The notes: generated by a model from the letters alone, not told the origin. Shown: positions 9,132 to 19,684, counted from the first letter of the stretch. The stretch is 64,000 bases of DNA from Pseudomonas migulae (GCF_024169315.1 NZ_JALJWR010000001.1:3336501-3400500); one strand, 5' to 3'. Program-made: numbers and translations.

Positions 9132-10934
9132 TTACAGCGCAAACAACTCCGCCGGCAGGTTCATCAGGCAATCGCTGCCCGCTTCGATGGCCGAGCGATG
9201 AGCGGCGGTGCGCGGCAGCAAGCGTTTGAAGTAAAACTCGCTGGTCGCCAGTTTGGCCCGGCAGTAATCGCCGTCGCCGCTGCCCGCATCCAGCTGTGAC
9301 TGGGCCACCAGCGCCATGCGCAACCACAAATAGCCAAGGATGATGTAACCGCTGTACATCAGGTAATCCACTGACGCGGCGCCCACTTCGTCAGGATTTT
9401 TCATCGCGGCCATGCCAACCTGGGTGGTCAACTCGCCCCACTGCTGATTCAACCCATTGAGTTGCGCCACATAACTGGCGAGTTGCGGATGCCCGGCGTT
9501 CGCCGCGCAAAACGTGTGAACGATTTTGGTAAAGCCACGCAGCAGTTTGCCCTGGCTGCCGAGCACTTTGCGCCCCAGCAGATCCAGCGCCTGAATGCCG
9601 TTGGTGCCTTCGTAGATCGGTGCGATCCGGCAATCGCGAACCAGTTGCTCCATGCCCCACTCACGAATGAACCCGTGGCCACCAAACACTTGCATGCCGA
9701 GGTTCGTCACTTCCAGCCCGGTGTCGGTCATGAAGGCTTTGCAGATCGGGGTCAGGAAGGCCAACAGGTCTTCGGCGTCCTGTCGTGTGGTTTCATCCGG
9801 GCTCAGGTGCGCAACGTCCAGCAATTGCGCGGTGAAGTACGTCAGCGCGCGATTGCCTTCGTTGAAGGCTTTCATGGTCAGCAACATCCGACGCACATCA
9901 GGGTGAACGATGATCGGGTCGGCGACTTTTTCCGGCGCTTTCGGGCCGGTCAGCGAGCGCATCTGCAGACGGTCGTTGGCGTACTTGATCGCCCCCTGGA
10001 AGCTCGCTTCCCCCAGACACAAACCCTGCATCCCGGTGCCGAGGCGCGCATGGTTCATCATGGTGAACATGCAGTTCAGGCCCTTGTTCGGCTCTCCGAT
10101 CAGGAAGCCCCTGGCCTCGTCGAAGTTCAGCACGCAGGTGGCCGACGCCTTGATCCCCATCTTGTGCTCGATCGAGCCGCAGGTAACGCCGTTGCGCTCA
10201 CCCGCTTCGCCTTCTGCATTGGGTAGGAATTTGGGAACGATGAACAACGAAATGCCCTTGGTTCCTGCTGGCGCATCAGGCAATTTCGCCAACACCAGGT
10301 GAATGATGTTGTCGCTCATGTCGTGCTCGCCGGCGGAGATGAAGATCTTGCTGCCGGAGATCGCGTAACTGCCGTCTGCCGCAGGCACGGCGCGGGTCTT
10401 GATGATGCCCAGGTCGGTGCCGCAATGGGACTCGGTCAGGCACATGGTGCCGGTCCACTGACCAGCGGTGAGTTTGCTCAGGTAGGTGTTTTTCTGTTCG
10501 TCGGTGCCGTGGGCGTGAATGGCCGACATCGCACCGTGGGTCAGACCGGGGTACATGCCCCAGGACGTGTTGCTGGACGCAACCATCTCGCTGATGACCA
10601 GACCCAGAGAACTCGGCAAGCCCTGGCCGCCGTAAGCGGGATCAGCCGCCAGACCATGCCAGCCGCCTTCAACGTATTGTGCGAAGGCTTGTTTGAAGCC
10701 TGTAGGCGTAGTCACCACGCCGTTGTCGAAATGGCAGCCTTCTTCGTCGCCGCTGCGATTGAGTGGCGCGAGCACGTTCTCGCAGAATTTCGCACCTTCT
10801 TCGAGGATCGCATTGACCATGTCCGGGCTGGCGTCGGTAGCACCCAGCGCCGCGTAGTTGCTGTGAAAATCGAAGACGTGGTCGATCAGAAAGCGCATGT
10901 CGCGCAGGGGAGCTTTGTACTCGGGCATGGTCAT
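9132..10934 (-). CDS. Acyl-CoA dehydrogenase, FadE5-like (paralogue 2)
   Basis: At 600 residues this has the same architecture as its neighbours, with [24 protein letters not shown] and IYEGTNGIQ, where Glu442 is the presumed base. Ser replaces Pro in the TE(P/S)H loop seen in the other two. A second in-frame start (third codon, MPEYKAPLRD) aligns better with the first residues of the paralogues. The upstream gap is only about 84 bp and then comes the diguanylate cyclase gene on the same strand. Read-through from there is possible. No PsrA-type site was seen directly upstream. Confidence 0.94.
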   Translation of the reverse strand: MTMPEYKAPLRDMRFLIDHVFDFHSNYAALGATDASPDMVNAILEEGAKFCENVLAPLNRSGDEEGCHFDNGVVTTPTGFKQAFAQYVEGGWHGLAADPAYGGQGLPSSLGLVISEMVASSNTSWGMYPGLTHGAMSAIHAHGTDEQKNTYLSKLTAGQWTGTMCLTESHCGTDLGIIKTRAVPAADGSYAISGSKIFISAGEHDMSDNIIHLVLAKLPDAPAGTKGISLFIVPKFLPNAEGEAGERNGVTCGSIEHKMGIKASATCVLNFDEARGFLIGEPNKGLNCMFTMMNHARLGTGMQGLCLGEASFQGAIKYANDRLQMRSLTGPKAPEKVADPIIVHPDVRRMLLTMKAFNEGNRALTYFTAQLLDVAHLSPDETTRQDAEDLLAFLTPICKAFMTDTGLEVTNLGMQVFGGHGFIREWGMEQLVRDCRIAPIYEGTNGIQALDLLGRKVLGSQGKLLRGFTKIVHTFCAANAGHPQLASYVAQLNGLNQQWGELTTQVGMAAMKNPDEVGAASVDYLMYSGYIILGYLWLRMALVAQSQLDAGSGDGDYCRAKLATSEFYFKRLLPRTAAHRSAIEAGSDCLMNLPAELFAL

Positions 10935-11018
10935 TTCTCCGGCAGCAGATGCCTTAAACGTACTGCCGCCGACCCCGCCTCACAATCACAGTCCAGACGC
11001 TGAATGCGCCATCATCAC

Positions 11019-12368
11019 TCAACCCGCAGCCGCCTCGCGCACCGCACCACGACGGTTCTGACCGTAAGCCACCACGCAGTTTCGCCCGGCACCTTTGGCG
11101 GCGTAGAGCGCCTCGTCTGCGGACTTGAGCACTTTTTCCGGGTTGCGTTGCTCCACACGTTCGGCGACGCCGATGCTGACGGTAACCGACACACTCGAAG
11201 CCCCTGATCCGGAACGACGCTGACGACCTTGTTGATCATCCTGAGGACGATTGTCCTGGTTACGCAGTTGAATGTTGTAGGTCGCAATGGATTCGCGGAT
11301 GACTTCCAGGTGCGGCATACACTCCTCGAGCGTCTTGCCTGCAAACACCAGTGCAAATTCCTCACCGCCATAGCGATAAGCCCTACCGCCACCGCCGATT
11401 TTCGACAGCTTGCTGGCCACCAGGCGCAGCACCTGATCGCCGACATCGTGGCCGTGGGTGTCGTTGAATTTCTTGAAGTGGTCGACGTCGCTCATCGCCA
11501 ATACGTAATTGCGCCCCAGACGCTGCATGCGCTCGTTCAAGGCGCGGCGCCCCGGCAGACCGGTCAGCTCGTCACGAAAGGCCATTTGATAGGCTTCATG
11601 GGCGACCGCTGCGGCAATCATCAACATCACCTGGCTGCACATGATGTTGAGGGTGAACGGCAGGATGAAAGTCTTGGGCAATGCCCAGAACAACCCGAGC
11701 AAACCCACCAGTTGTGCGGCGTGCAACGGTCTCGGGTTACGCCAGTATTGCCAGCTCAGCAGCAGGAACGAAGCGATGAACACCGGATAGGACAACTGGA
11801 TCAGGCTCATCCACGCGCCATGCAAGGCGGGCCAGCGGATTTCCGACAGCCACATCAGCAGTGCCTGTGGGTAACTTTGCTCCAGCCCCAACGCCACACT
11901 GCCAACCGCCAGCAACACCGCAAAACGCGCGACCATGTCCTGGAACAGATGGGTGCGCTCCTGCCACGCGGCGAACACTCCAAACAGCAGCGGAAGCAGC
12001 AAGCAACACAGGTGGAAAACCACAGCGGCGTCTTCGCGCACCTTGCCGTTGTCGCGGTAGTAGTCGGTCTGCGTGTCGAGCAGGTAGTAGGCGATGTACA
12101 CCGTGACCATCAGAAACAGCTCGCGCTGACGTCGGTAAACCGCGCAGTAAGCGCCGCCGAGCAACAAAACGAGGGTCGGCAACACGTTGAACAGCGACGT
12201 GAAGAAGACGTTCAGATCCTTGACGTAGGCAGCCGCCAGCCCCGCAATCAACAGCAGAAGTGACGGTAGGAAATGACTGAAACGTACAACGGAAGAACGC
12301 GGCAAGGGTAAAGCTCCGACCCGGCAAACTGAGATGGCATTGTGCCCGCTCACTGAGCGACATGTCAC
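11019..12368 (-). CDS. Membrane diguanylate cyclase (GGDEF)
   Basis: This 449-residue protein has about six to eight hydrophobic segments (residues 30-255) followed by a GGDEF domain with FRDELTGLPGRRAL and RYGGEEF (GGEEF at 334-338), so it should make cyclic di-GMP at the inner membrane. The RxxD inhibitory site normally found just before the signature is absent: that position reads GGGG. A Gln/Arg/Ser-rich insertion (about residues 373-390) interrupts the domain. Start GTG 12368 has AGAGGA about 7 nt upstream. It lies among three acyl-CoA dehydrogenase genes, with no obvious functional tie. Confidence 0.9.
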   Translation of the reverse strand: MTCRSVSGHNAISVCRVGALPLPRSSVVRFSHFLPSLLLLIAGLAAAYVKDLNVFFTSLFNVLPTLVLLLGGAYCAVYRRQRELFLMVTVYIAYYLLDTQTDYYRDNGKVREDAAVVFHLCCLLLPLLFGVFAAWQERTHLFQDMVARFAVLLAVGSVALGLEQSYPQALLMWLSEIRWPALHGAWMSLIQLSYPVFIASFLLLSWQYWRNPRPLHAAQLVGLLGLFWALPKTFILPFTLNIMCSQVMLMIAAAVAHEAYQMAFRDELTGLPGRRALNERMQRLGRNYVLAMSDVDHFKKFNDTHGHDVGDQVLRLVASKLSKIGGGGRAYRYGGEEFALVFAGKTLEECMPHLEVIRESIATYNIQLRNQDNRPQDDQQGRQRRSGSGASSVSVTVSIGVAERVEQRNPEKVLKSADEALYAAKGAGRNCVVAYGQNRRGAVREAAAG

Positions 12369-12447
12369 ATCGCCATCCTCTTTAACGGCAGCAACGTCGT
12401 TCTTCTTAGCGTTTTAGTCAGGAATATTTATGCGTGGAAATCGCGCA

Positions 12448-12481
12448 TAAAAAAGCCGCTGTTCCTGAGGGGAACAGCGGC
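12448..12481 (-). terminator. Terminator of acyl-CoA dehydrogenase paralogue 3
   Basis: Perfect 11-bp stem GCCGCTGTTCC/GGAACAGCGGC (12455-12465 and 12471-12481) with a 5-nt loop. On the minus strand it is followed by TTTTTTA. Confidence 0.85.
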
Positions 12482-12504
12482 TTCGTGAAGCGACAGCCCG
12501 GGAC

Positions 12505-14310
12505 TTAGTAGCCCAGTGCGAAGTCTTCTTCTTTCATGTCCATCAGGTTGTTGGCGCCCGACAGCATGGTTGCGACGTGAGTGCGGGTACGCGGCAGAAT
12601 GCGCTGGAAGTAGAAGCGCGCGGTCTGCAGCTTGGCGGTGTAGAACGCTGTTTCGGTGGTGCCGGATGCCAGTTTTTCAGCAGCCAGACGCGCCATGTCA
12701 GCCCAGAAGTAGGCCAGGCAGGCGTAACCGGAGTACATCAGGTAGTCCACGGACGCCGCGCCGACTTCTTCGCGATCTTTCATGGCGGCCATACCGACCT
12801 TCATGGTCAGCTCGCCCCATTCCTTGTTCAGTGCAGCCAGCGGTGTGACGAACTCTTGAACCGCTTCGTTGCCTTCGTTGGTCTGGCAGAACTTGTGGAC
12901 GATCTTGGTGAAGCCTTTCAGGGCCTCGCCTTGAGTCATCAGCACTTTACGGCCCAGCAGGTCGAGTGCCTGAATGCCGGTGGTGCCTTCGTACAGCATC
13001 GAAATGCGGCTGTCGCGAACGTTCTGCTCCATGCCCCACTCGGCGATGAAGCCGTGGCCGCCGTAGATTTGCACGCCGTGGTTGGCGGATTCGAAACCGA
13101 CTTCGGTCATGAAGGCCTTAGCGATTGGCGTCATGAACGCGAGCAGCGCGTCAGCTTTCTTCTTCTCTTCTTCATCCACGCCGTACTTGACGATGTCGAC
13201 TTGCTTGGCGGTGAAGTAAACCATCGCGCGGTTGCCTTCGGCGAATGCCTTCATGGTCAACAGCATGCGGCGTACGTCAGGGTGAACGATGATCGGGTCA
13301 GCGGCTTTTTCCGGCGCTTTCGGGCCAGTCAGCGAACGCATTTGCAGGCGATCGCGAGCGTATTTCAGGCCGCCCTGGAAGCCGATCTCGGCGTGGGCCA
13401 GACCTTGCAGCGCGGTGCCCAGGCGTGCGGTGTTCATGAAGGTGAACATGCAGTTCAGGCCTTTGTTCGCCGGGCCGATCAGGAAACCGGTGGCCGCGTC
13501 GAAGTTCATCACGCAAGTGGCGTTACCGTGGATGCCCATCTTGTGTTCCAGGGAACCACAGGACACGGCGTTACGCGCACCGATCGTACCGTCTTCGTTC
13601 GGCAGGAACTTTGGAACGATGAACAGCGAGATGCCTTTGGTGCCGGCCGGTGCATCCGGCAGGCGGGCCAGAACGATGTGGACGATGTTGTCGGCCATGT
13701 CGTGTTCGCCGGCCGAGATGAAGATCTTGGTGCCGGAGACTTTGTAGGAACCATCAGCCTGAGGCTCGGCCTTGGTGCGCAACATGCCCAGGTCGGTGCC
13801 GCAGTGCGGTTCGGTCAGGCACATGGTGCCGGTCCACTCGCCGGATACCAGCTTGGTCAGGTAAGCCTCTTGCTGCTCAGGCGTGCCGTGCTCGGAGATG
13901 GTGTTCATCGCGCCATGGGACAGGCCTGGGTACATGCCCCACGACCAGTTGGCTTCGCCGACCATTTCGCTGACCGCCAGACCTAGAGACTCCGGCAGGC
14001 CTTGGCCGCCGTGCTCTACGTCGTGGGCCAGGCTTGGCCAGCCGCCTTCAACGAATTGCTTGTAGGCTTCTTTGAAGCCGGTCGGGGTTTTAACGCCGGA
14101 CTCGCTCCAGGTGCAGCCTTCGGTGTCACCCACGCGGTTCAGCGGAGCCAGCACCTGCTCACAAAACTTGGCGCCTTCTTCGAGAATGGCGTCAACCATG
14201 TCCGGAGTTGCGTCTGCACAAGCCGGAAGGCTCTGATAGTGCGCTTCGTAGCCGAGCAGTTCGTCACGAACGAAGCGAATATCACGCAAGGGGGCCTTGT
14301 AGTCAGGCAT
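12505..14310 (-). CDS. Acyl-CoA dehydrogenase, FadE5-like (paralogue 3)
   Basis: This is the 601-residue paralogue nearest the biotin operon, matching the position of PA0506 (called FadE1 in P. aeruginosa, from memory). It has [24 protein letters not shown] and LYEGTTGIQ, with Glu441 the presumed catalytic base; Thr replaces Asn in the loop after the base. It carries its own terminator and a PsrA-like operator about 60 nt upstream, so it is probably a single-gene unit induced by fatty acids. The C-terminal extension (from about residue 470) is typical of this branch and not of short- or medium-chain enzymes. Confidence 0.95.
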   Translation of the reverse strand: MPDYKAPLRDIRFVRDELLGYEAHYQSLPACADATPDMVDAILEEGAKFCEQVLAPLNRVGDTEGCTWSESGVKTPTGFKEAYKQFVEGGWPSLAHDVEHGGQGLPESLGLAVSEMVGEANWSWGMYPGLSHGAMNTISEHGTPEQQEAYLTKLVSGEWTGTMCLTEPHCGTDLGMLRTKAEPQADGSYKVSGTKIFISAGEHDMADNIVHIVLARLPDAPAGTKGISLFIVPKFLPNEDGTIGARNAVSCGSLEHKMGIHGNATCVMNFDAATGFLIGPANKGLNCMFTFMNTARLGTALQGLAHAEIGFQGGLKYARDRLQMRSLTGPKAPEKAADPIIVHPDVRRMLLTMKAFAEGNRAMVYFTAKQVDIVKYGVDEEEKKKADALLAFMTPIAKAFMTEVGFESANHGVQIYGGHGFIAEWGMEQNVRDSRISMLYEGTTGIQALDLLGRKVLMTQGEALKGFTKIVHKFCQTNEGNEAVQEFVTPLAALNKEWGELTMKVGMAAMKDREEVGAASVDYLMYSGYACLAYFWADMARLAAEKLASGTTETAFYTAKLQTARFYFQRILPRTRTHVATMLSGANNLMDMKEEDFALGY

Positions 14311-14370
14311 AGCGATAAACCTCTGCTGATGTAACCGGGAATGAACGACCGTGGTGATTTGTTGTAACGG

Positions 14371-14398
14371 TCAAACAGTTGTTTGAAACATACGTTTA
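14371..14398. promoter_or_regulatory. PsrA-type operator
   Basis: TCAAACAGTTGTTTGA (14371-14386) fits the reported PsrA motif (C/G)AAAC-N2-4-GTTT(G/C) exactly, as CAAAC-AGTT-GTTTG. A second, slightly imperfect GAAAC-ATAC-GTTTA overlaps it (14385-14398). PsrA is a TetR-type fatty-acid-sensing regulator, and I recall PA0506 as one of its targets. Confidence 0.65.
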
Positions 14399-14540
14399 CG
14401 CCCAAATCTTGTCAAGCGTCGATCTTTTGCCGTTCGTCTTCGCTCTGCGCAAATCCCGGACGCACGGCAACCCTGCGCCGTTGCCCAGGCAACACGCGGT
14501 ATAAAAAAGTTTAGTTAGGGGAGAAGGACTTACACACAAA

Positions 14541-14564
14541 AACGCCGCGAAAGGTCGCGGCGTT
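14541..14564 (-). terminator. Terminator of the small 98-aa gene
   Basis: Perfect 10-bp stem AACGCCGCGA/TCGCGGCGTT with a 4-nt loop. On the minus strand it is followed by a TTTTTGTG run. It lies 24 nt after the stop codon. Confidence 0.8.
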
Positions 14565-14587
14565 GGACGTGCTGATTCAGCGGATGA

Positions 14588-14884
14588 TCAGGCGAAGGTA
14601 TCGATCAACGTACCGAGCATTTCATCGGAAGCCTTGGCGACTGCCACGCCCGCCTCGACCTGAAACTTGCCCTGCGCCATCTCGACCATGTTGCTGGCGA
14701 GGTCAGACTGCTGACTGCGATCGACCGAACGCAGGCGATCGACCTGAACCTCGGAAGACTGACTGGTCACCGAGCGTTCGATTGTAGTGTTGGCGATCTG
14801 CCCGGAAGCCTGATCGACACGGTTCTGCCCTGTCTGAATCGTGCTCAGACCGGCATAAAAAGCGGTACTTCCTGAGATTTCCAT
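14588..14884 (-). CDS. Small protein with flagellar-rod-like helix pattern
   Basis: This 98-residue protein starts at ATG 14884; the upstream in-frame extension has no ribosome site. It is soluble, Gln/Ser-rich and mostly helical. Its last 40 residues (NMVEMAQGKFQVEAGVAVAK, then a short helix) recall the C-terminal helix of flagellar rod proteins (FlgC/FlgG type) and YjfB-like motility proteins. An uncharacterised gene is found at this point, between bioD and acyl-CoA dehydrogenases, in P. aeruginosa too (PA0505, from memory). No flagellar genes are nearby. The function is unknown. Confidence 0.75.
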   Translation of the reverse strand: MEISGSTAFYAGLSTIQTGQNRVDQASGQIANTTIERSVTSQSSEVQVDRLRSVDRSQQSDLASNMVEMAQGKFQVEAGVAVAKASDEMLGTLIDTFA

Positions 14885-15004
14885 GGGAGAACTCGTCCTA
14901 CAAAGGATCAACAGCGGCCATTGAAGCAGACGCCCGCGCAAAACACCCGACAAAAACACTAATGGCACAGTGCCTTGTCATAGCTAAAACCATTGCTCGA
15001 GCCT

Positions 15005-15685
15005 TCAGTCGAGCAAATCCAGCTGCAGGTGTTCTGCCACCGCCTCCGCTGTCACCAGCTTGAGTTTCGGCACTCGCCCCAGACACGGCGCGGGGATTCG
15101 CTCGGCTAGCGTCGCAAGGTTTTCTTCAAGACGCGCCGTTTTTGCATCAATGATGTTGGCCACCCAACCCGCCAGTTGCAAACCGTCCTGGGCAATCGCC
15201 TCGGCTGTCAGCAACGCATGGTTGATGCAGCCCAACCGCACGCCGACCACCAGAATCACCGGCAGATCCAGCGCCATGGCCAAGTCCGACAGGTTGTCCT
15301 GATCCGCCAACGGCACGCGCCAACCGCCCGCGCCTTCGATCAGGGTGAAATCCGCCTGCATCTCCAGAATCTTCTGCATCGGTGCCAGCAAGGATTGCAC
15401 CGTCAACGCCACACCAGCCTCCCGCGCCGCCAGATGTGGAGCGATGGCCGGTTCGAACGCGACCGGATTGACCTGTGCATACGTCAGCGGTATCGAGCAT
15501 TCCGCCAGCAACGCCAACGCATCGGCGTTGCGCAAACCCTTGGGCGTCACGTCGCAACCCGAAGCAACCGGTTTCCCCGCCGCCGTACTCAGGCCCGCCG
15601 ACCGCGCAGCATGCAGCAAGCCCGCAGCCACCGTGGTCTTGCCGACATCGGTGTCAGTACCGGTGATGAAATACGCTGCGCTCAT
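15005..15685 (-). CDS. bioD: BioD, dethiobiotin synthetase
   Basis: At 226 residues this is normal length. BioD closes the ureido ring of dethiobiotin from DAPA, CO2 and ATP. The P-loop is [10 protein letters not shown] at residues 8-17, followed by KPVASG. The start ATG at 15685 overlaps the bioC stop as ATGA, so it is the last gene of the bioB-F-H-C-D unit on this strand. The in-frame extension upstream is inside bioC and has no support. Confidence 0.97.
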   Translation of the reverse strand: MSAAYFITGTDTDVGKTTVAAGLLHAARSAGLSTAAGKPVASGCDVTPKGLRNADALALLAECSIPLTYAQVNPVAFEPAIAPHLAAREAGVALTVQSLLAPMQKILEMQADFTLIEGAGGWRVPLADQDNLSDLAMALDLPVILVVGVRLGCINHALLTAEAIAQDGLQLAGWVANIIDAKTARLEENLATLAERIPAPCLGRVPKLKLVTAEAVAEHLQLDLLD

Positions 15686-16506
15686 AAGGGTTTCTCCATA
15701 ACGGCATACACCACTTGATAAGTCGCCGGCAGGCCTTCGGCCTGACGAAACTGTTCGTAAGCCTCGACCAGGCCGAGAATCCGCGCCCTGCCGGTCAAAC
15801 CGCCAGGCCGCCCGGGATTCAGGTTGTGCGCACCCAGCGCCTTGAGTTCGTGAGTGAGGCTGCGCACATCCGGGTAATGCAGCACGTGAGGACGGGTTTG
15901 CAGACTCGCGACTTTCAAGCCGCTCGCCGCGCACAGCTGTTGATAAACCCCGAACTCGCGGAAGCGGTTGACGTGCACCATGCCATCCACTTGCCGCCAG
16001 CTGTCTCGCAGCTCAAATAGCGTGCCTACGCACAGACTAGCAAATGCGAACATTCCACCGGGTTTCAGCACGCGATGGGCTTCACTGAGCACCGAAGCGA
16101 AATCCGCGCACCACTGCACCGCCAGGCTGGAGAAGATCAGGTCACAGGTCGAATCCTGCAATGGCAGTCGTTCCGCATCGCCGGCGATGAAATGCGTGGC
16201 CCCACCCAACGGACGCGCGTGGTTGAGCATGCCTTCGGCGATGTCCAGCGCCACGCCGTGACCGGCAGGAAAACGCTCACTCAGCACACGACTGAAATGC
16301 CCCGTGCCACACCCCAGATCGAGCCATCGACCCGGCACGAAATCACCCGGCAAACAGCTCAACAACTGGCTTCCGACGTCACGCTGCAATTCGGCGACGC
16401 TGTCATAGCTGGCCGCTGCGCGGGAAAAGGACGCCGCCACCTGGCGCTTGTCCGGCAAGCCGCCGGACTGCTTTGGAGGGGGAAGCGGAAGGGATAAATC
16501 AGTCAT
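15682..16506 (-). CDS. bioC: BioC, malonyl-ACP O-methyltransferase
   Basis: This 274-residue SAM methyltransferase disguises malonyl-ACP as its methyl ester to prime pimelate synthesis. Motif I is [11 protein letters not shown] at about residues 65-75, with the FSRAAASYD signature of BioC near the N-terminus. ATG 16506 was chosen; it overlaps the bioH 3' end by 8 nt. ATG 16518 is an alternative adding four residues. The 3' end couples to bioD by an ATGA overlap. Confidence 0.95.
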   Translation of the reverse strand: MTDLSLPLPPPKQSGGLPDKRQVAASFSRAAASYDSVAELQRDVGSQLLSCLPGDFVPGRWLDLGCGTGHFSRVLSERFPAGHGVALDIAEGMLNHARPLGGATHFIAGDAERLPLQDSTCDLIFSSLAVQWCADFASVLSEAHRVLKPGGMFAFASLCVGTLFELRDSWRQVDGMVHVNRFREFGVYQQLCAASGLKVASLQTRPHVLHYPDVRSLTHELKALGAHNLNPGRPGGLTGRARILGLVEAYEQFRQAEGLPATYQVVYAVMEKPL

Positions 16507-17230
16507 CACCGGACTCATGCAAAAAGGCCTGGATCGCCCCCGCCAAACCGTGCGGGTCTTCCAGAAGAAACGCGTGGCTGGCCTGTTCAATCAGACCGAT
16601 TTCGACGTCCGGCAGCAGCGCCAGTAAATCACCCGCCGCTTCGGCAGGCACCAGCCCGTCGAGGCCGGCGAACAGATGCAATTGCGGGCCGCGGAACGCT
16701 TGCAACGCCTGACGGTTATCCAGTTGTGCAAGCAGCTCCAGGCCGTTCATCAATACCGCAGCAGAGCTGTGGGGCGCGCCACCGAGTAATAACCGCGACA
16801 ATCCCCGCGGGTCTTCGGCGCCTTGGGCGCAGAGCAGCGAAAAGCGCTTCAGCGTCATGCGCGGATCGGCGCTGCATCCAGCCAGAAAGGCGTCGAAGGT
16901 CTCGCCGGGCATCGCGCTCGGCCATTGCTCATGGGCGACAAACGAAGGGTTGCTCGCCAACGTCAGCAAGCCGCAACAACGATCGCCGCGCCGGGCCGCC
17001 AACCCGGAAGCGAGCATGCCGCCGAGGGACCAGCCGCCGAGCCAGGCGTCTTGCGGGATCGTCGAATCCAGTTCATCCAGCCATTCTTCAAGGTCGCTGG
17101 ATTCCAGCTCCGGCAGCGGCTCGATCTCGACGCGCAGGTGCTCGTCCAGCCCTTGCAACGCGGCCGCCAAGGGCTCCAGCGGTGATATCCCGAGGCCCCA
17201 GCCAGGTAGCAGAATCAGACGATCACGCAT
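16499..17230 (-). CDS. bioH: BioH, pimeloyl-ACP methyl ester esterase
   Basis: This 243-residue alpha/beta hydrolase has the nucleophile Ser68 in GGWSLGG, acid Asp191 in GLDGLVP and His219 in ASHAF, matching the BioH triad. It removes the methyl group added by BioC, ending chain growth at pimeloyl-ACP. ATG 17230 has GGAGCC 8 nt upstream and overlaps the end of bioF by 8 nt. It sits between bioF and bioC, the usual Pseudomonas order. Confidence 0.95.
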   Translation of the reverse strand: MRDRLILLPGWGLGISPLEPLAAALQGLDEHLRVEIEPLPELESSDLEEWLDELDSTIPQDAWLGGWSLGGMLASGLAARRGDRCCGLLTLASNPSFVAHEQWPSAMPGETFDAFLAGCSADPRMTLKRFSLLCAQGAEDPRGLSRLLLGGAPHSSAAVLMNGLELLAQLDNRQALQAFRGPQLHLFAGLDGLVPAEAAGDLLALLPDVEIGLIEQASHAFLLEDPHGLAGAIQAFLHESGDD

Positions 17231-18401
17231 GGCTTGGCTCCGGTCCCAGTTGTGCAAAACAATCGGCCAGTCCATTTAACAATAGCTGCACCTGCGCTTC
17301 GCTGTGCGCAGCGGTCAGGGTCACACGCAGTCGGGCGCTGCCGGCAGGCACGGTCGGTGGGCGGATCGCGGTGACCATCAATCCGCGTTCGCGCAGCATG
17401 CGCGAGAGCTGCACCGCACGCCCGGCATCACCGATCATGATCGGCTGGATCGGCGTGAAGCTGTCCATCAGCTCCAGGCCGATCTGCTCGGCGCCTTGTC
17501 GGAACTGACGAATCAGGATGTTCAGATGCTCACGACGCCAGTGCTCGCTGCGCAGCAGCGCCAGGCTTTTCAGCGTTGCACAGGCCAGCGCCGGCGGTTG
17601 GCTGGTGGTGTAAATGTAGGGGCGGGCAAACTGGATCAGGCTCTCAATCAACTCTTCGCTGCCCGCCACAAAAGCACCGGCTGTACCGAACGCCTTGCCG
17701 AGGGTGCCCACCAGCACCGGCACGTCTTCCTGGCTCAGGCCGAAATGTTCGACGATCCCGCCACCGTTGGCGCCCAGCGGGCCAAAACCGTGCGCGTCGT
17801 CGACCATCAGCCACGCGCCTTTGGCCTTCGCTTCCCGGGCCAGCGCTGGCAGGTCGGCGATGTCGCCGTCCATGCTGAACACGCCGTCGGTGACCACCAG
17901 CGTATTGCCGGTGGCCTTCTCGAGACGATTGGCCAGACTCGCCGCATCGTTGTGCAGATAACGATTGAAACGCGCGCCGGACAACAGCCCGGCATCGAGT
18001 AACGAGGCGTGATTGAGGCGGTCTTCGATCACCGTATCGCCCTGCCCGACCAGCGCGGTGACCGCGCCGAGGTTGGCCATGTAACCGGTGGTGAACAGCA
18101 ACGCACGCGGGCGGCCAGTCAGCTCAGCCAACGCTTCTTCCAGCTCATGATGTGGCGTGCTGTGGCCAATGACCAAGTGCGAAGCGCCGCCGCCGACACC
18201 CCAACGGGACGCCCCGGCGCGCCAGGCTTCGATCACTTGCGGGTGATTGGCCAGGCCCAGGTAATCGTTGTTGCAGAACGCCAGCAACGGCTGGCCATCG
18301 ACCACCACTTCCGGGCCTTGAGGGCTTTGGAGCAATGGGCGTTGGCGGTAGAGATTTTCAGCACGACGGGCAGCCAGGCGTGCGGCGAGATCGAAAGACA
18401 T
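17223..18401 (-). CDS. bioF: BioF, 8-amino-7-oxononanoate synthase
   Basis: This 392-residue PLP enzyme of the alpha-oxoamine synthase family condenses pimeloyl-ACP with L-alanine. It has the conserved [10 protein letters not shown] start, a HxxH-like [10 protein letters not shown] region, and Lys236 in GTLGKAFG as the PLP lysine. ATG 18401 gives the family start MSFDLAARL; an in-frame extension through a REP element was rejected. bioH overlaps its end. A REP doublet separates it from bioB. Confidence 0.96.
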   Translation of the reverse strand: MSFDLAARLAARRAENLYRQRPLLQSPQGPEVVVDGQPLLAFCNNDYLGLANHPQVIEAWRAGASRWGVGGGASHLVIGHSTPHHELEEALAELTGRPRALLFTTGYMANLGAVTALVGQGDTVIEDRLNHASLLDAGLLSGARFNRYLHNDAASLANRLEKATGNTLVVTDGVFSMDGDIADLPALAREAKAKGAWLMVDDAHGFGPLGANGGGIVEHFGLSQEDVPVLVGTLGKAFGTAGAFVAGSEELIESLIQFARPYIYTTSQPPALACATLKSLALLRSEHWRREHLNILIRQFRQGAEQIGLELMDSFTPIQPIMIGDAGRAVQLSRMLRERGLMVTAIRPPTVPAGSARLRVTLTAAHSEAQVQLLLNGLADCFAQLGPEPSHA

Positions 18402-18434
18402 GCAGGCCTCGGGAGTAGGAAAAACATGCACCAC

Positions 18435-18526
18435 CTGTAGGAGCGAGGCTTGCCCGCGAAGGGAGCGCCGCGGTCTAACTGAACGACCGCTGTGACTTCT
18501 TCGCGGGCAAGCCTCGCTCCTACAGG
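18435..18526. repeat. REP doublet inside the bio operon
   Basis: Inverted REP arms (CTGTAGGAGCGAGGCTTGCC and complement) in the bioB-bioF gap. As a transcribed hairpin it could tune mRNA stability between the two genes. Confidence 0.85.
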
Positions 18527-18538
18527 GTTCAGCGGTGA

Positions 18539-19594
18539 TCAAACAGCCGCGTTATAGAACATCTCGCTGCTCTTCTGCTCCACCAGCGCCTGCTCGATAG
18601 CCGCCTGATGCACTTCATCCGCATGCTCTTCCCGCGCTTCCGGCAGAATTCCCAGGCGCCCGAACAGTTGCATGTCCTTGTCAGCCTGCGGGTTGGCCGT
18701 GGTCAGCAGTTTGTCGCCATAGAAAATCGAGTTCGCACCGGCGAAGAACGCCAGGGCCTGCATCTGCTCGTTCATCGCTTCGCGGCCGGCGGACAGGCGC
18801 ACGTGGGATTGCGGCATCAGGATGCGCGCGACGGCGAGCATGCGGATGAAGTCGAACGGGTCGATGTCTTCGGCGTTTTCCAGCGGCGTACCGGCCACTT
18901 TCACCAGCATGTTGATCGGCACCGATTCCGGGTGTTCCGGCAGGTTGGCCAGCTGGATCAGCAGGTTGGCACGGTCATCGAGGGACTCGCCCATGCCGAG
19001 GATGCCGCCGGAGCAGATTTTCATCCCCGAATCACGCACGTAGGCCAGGGTTTGCAGGCGCTCGCCGTAGGTGCGGGTGGTGATGATGCTGCCGTAGAAC
19101 TCGGGCGACGTATCGAGGTTGTGGTTGTAGTAGTCGAGGCCGGCCTTGGCCAGCGCTTCGGTCTGGTCCTGATCCAGGCGACCGAGGGTCATGCAGGTTT
19201 CCAGGCCCATGGCTTTCACGCCCTTGACCATCTCAAGGACGTACGGCATGTCTTTGGCCGACGGGTGTTTCCACGCCGCGCCCATGCAGAAACGGGTCGA
19301 ACCGATGGCCTTGGCGCGAGCGGCCTCTTCGAGGACCTTCTGCACTTCCATCAGTTTTTCTTTTTCCAGGCCGGTGTTGTAGTGACCGGACTGCGGACAA
19401 TATTTGCAATCTTCCGGGCAGGCGCCGGTTTTGATCGAGAGCAGCGTCGAAACTTGTACCCGGTTGGCGTCGAAATGCGCACGGTGCACGGTCTGCGCCT
19501 GGAACAGCAGGTCGTTGAATGGCTGAACGAAGAGTGCTTTGACTTCGGCCAAAGACCAGTCATGACGCAGGGTTGCAGAGGTGCTGGCGCTCAT
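18539..19594 (-). CDS. bioB: BioB, biotin synthase
   Basis: This 351-residue radical SAM enzyme inserts sulfur into dethiobiotin. The SAM cluster CxxxCxxC is Cys59, Cys63 and Cys66 (CPEDCKYC), followed by family motifs such as RFCMGAAW and YYNHNLDTS and an arginine-containing RLSAGR motif near the second cluster. ATG 19594 has AAGGAA 6 nt upstream. It is the first gene of the bio unit and is divergent from comF, so the bio promoter must lie between about 19595 and 19684. No BirA site was recognised there. Confidence 0.97.
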   Translation of the reverse strand: MSASTSATLRHDWSLAEVKALFVQPFNDLLFQAQTVHRAHFDANRVQVSTLLSIKTGACPEDCKYCPQSGHYNTGLEKEKLMEVQKVLEEAARAKAIGSTRFCMGAAWKHPSAKDMPYVLEMVKGVKAMGLETCMTLGRLDQDQTEALAKAGLDYYNHNLDTSPEFYGSIITTRTYGERLQTLAYVRDSGMKICSGGILGMGESLDDRANLLIQLANLPEHPESVPINMLVKVAGTPLENAEDIDPFDFIRMLAVARILMPQSHVRLSAGREAMNEQMQALAFFAGANSIFYGDKLLTTANPQADKDMQLFGRLGILPEAREEHADEVHQAAIEQALVEQKSSEMFYNAAV

Positions 19595-19684
19595 GGGCGT
19601 TTCCTTGATTATGCTTGGCAAGCGGCTGGGGAATGGAATACCCACAGACGCGACACGGATGTTCGGCATATTTAAGGAAGAGCG

